5,337 bases of DNA from contig JAOADS010000149.1 of assembly GCA_026417195.1 (NCBI GenBank), positions 1 through 5,337 on the forward strand, given 5' to 3'. Positions 5,321 to 5,337 of this stretch are shown here, piece by piece. The position numbers and the translations under genes were made by a program. The notes beneath the pieces were generated by a model that worked only from the letters and a program-made list of their open reading frames with translations, searched no databases and had not been told where the DNA came from. Each line of letters opens with the position of its first letter. The first letter of the stretch is position 1. The DNA is from Ignavibacteria bacterium. GTDB taxonomy: Bacteria; Bacteroidota; Ignavibacteria; Tepidaquicellales; OLB5.

Positions 5321-5337
5321 CTGTCTCTTATACACAT
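5321..5337. other. Sequencing adapter (Tn5/Nextera mosaic end)
   Basis: The last 17 bases, CTGTCTCTTATACACAT, are identical to the first 17 of the 19-base transposase mosaic end used in tagmentation libraries. They are untrimmed adapter rather than genome, so the biological sequence ends at 5320. Confidence 0.95.

Noticed and set aside
1..5337. CRISPR array, tRNA, rRNA, insertion sequence or defence island
   Set aside because: No regularly spaced repeats, tRNA-like folds, transposase motifs or terminal inverted repeats were seen on either strand.

Overview
This window looks like one complete short contig from an AT-rich bacterium of the Bacteroidota/Chlorobiota/Ignavibacteriota (FCB) group. 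I place it there by inference, from four things: low G+C; almost no Shine-Dalgarno sequences; two minus-strand promoters carrying the octamer TATTTTTG, which fits the Bacteroidota TAnnTTTG -7 box; and FCB-style proteins (a lipoprotein with an aromatic lipobox, and a C-terminal fragment ending in Phe after alternating residues). The right end (5321-5337) is not genomic. It is the Tn5/Nextera mosaic-end adapter sequence, so real sequence stops at about 5320.

Layout, left to right. 1-128 (minus): an open fragment with a helix-turn-helix look but no start codon, lying just beyond the 3' end of rpsL. 146-529 (minus): rpsL (ribosomal protein S12) with a well-formed promoter at 561-591. The usual partner rpsG does not follow it. 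530-863: a divergent intergenic region. 864-2003 (plus): an exported HtrA-like serine protease in which a TPR array takes the place of PDZ domains. 2005-2109 (plus): a 34-residue single-pass membrane peptide starting 1 nt after the protease stop. 2112-2624 (minus): a lipoprotein-type methionine-R-sulfoxide reductase, convergent with the small peptide and sharing an AT-rich hairpin with it. 2694-2774 (plus): a possible 26-residue membrane peptide followed by a hairpin and a T-run. 2873-4213 (plus): a PIN-PhoH ATPase (PhoH2/YlaK type). 4217-5062 (plus): ispE, 3 nt behind it, with a TTG start. 5067-5320 (minus): the C-terminal end of an envelope protein cut by the contig edge.

Functionally, this is mostly housekeeping (translation, isoprenoid synthesis, RNA-linked ATPase) beside an envelope quality-control group: an exported protease with its small membrane peptide, and a surface-anchored repair enzyme for oxidised methionine. 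I see no CRISPR array, tRNA, rRNA, complete mobile element or clear defence system. The points most worth a second look are the two unannotated membrane micropeptides, the protease-TPR architecture, the startless HTH fragment next to rpsL, and the adapter at the right end.
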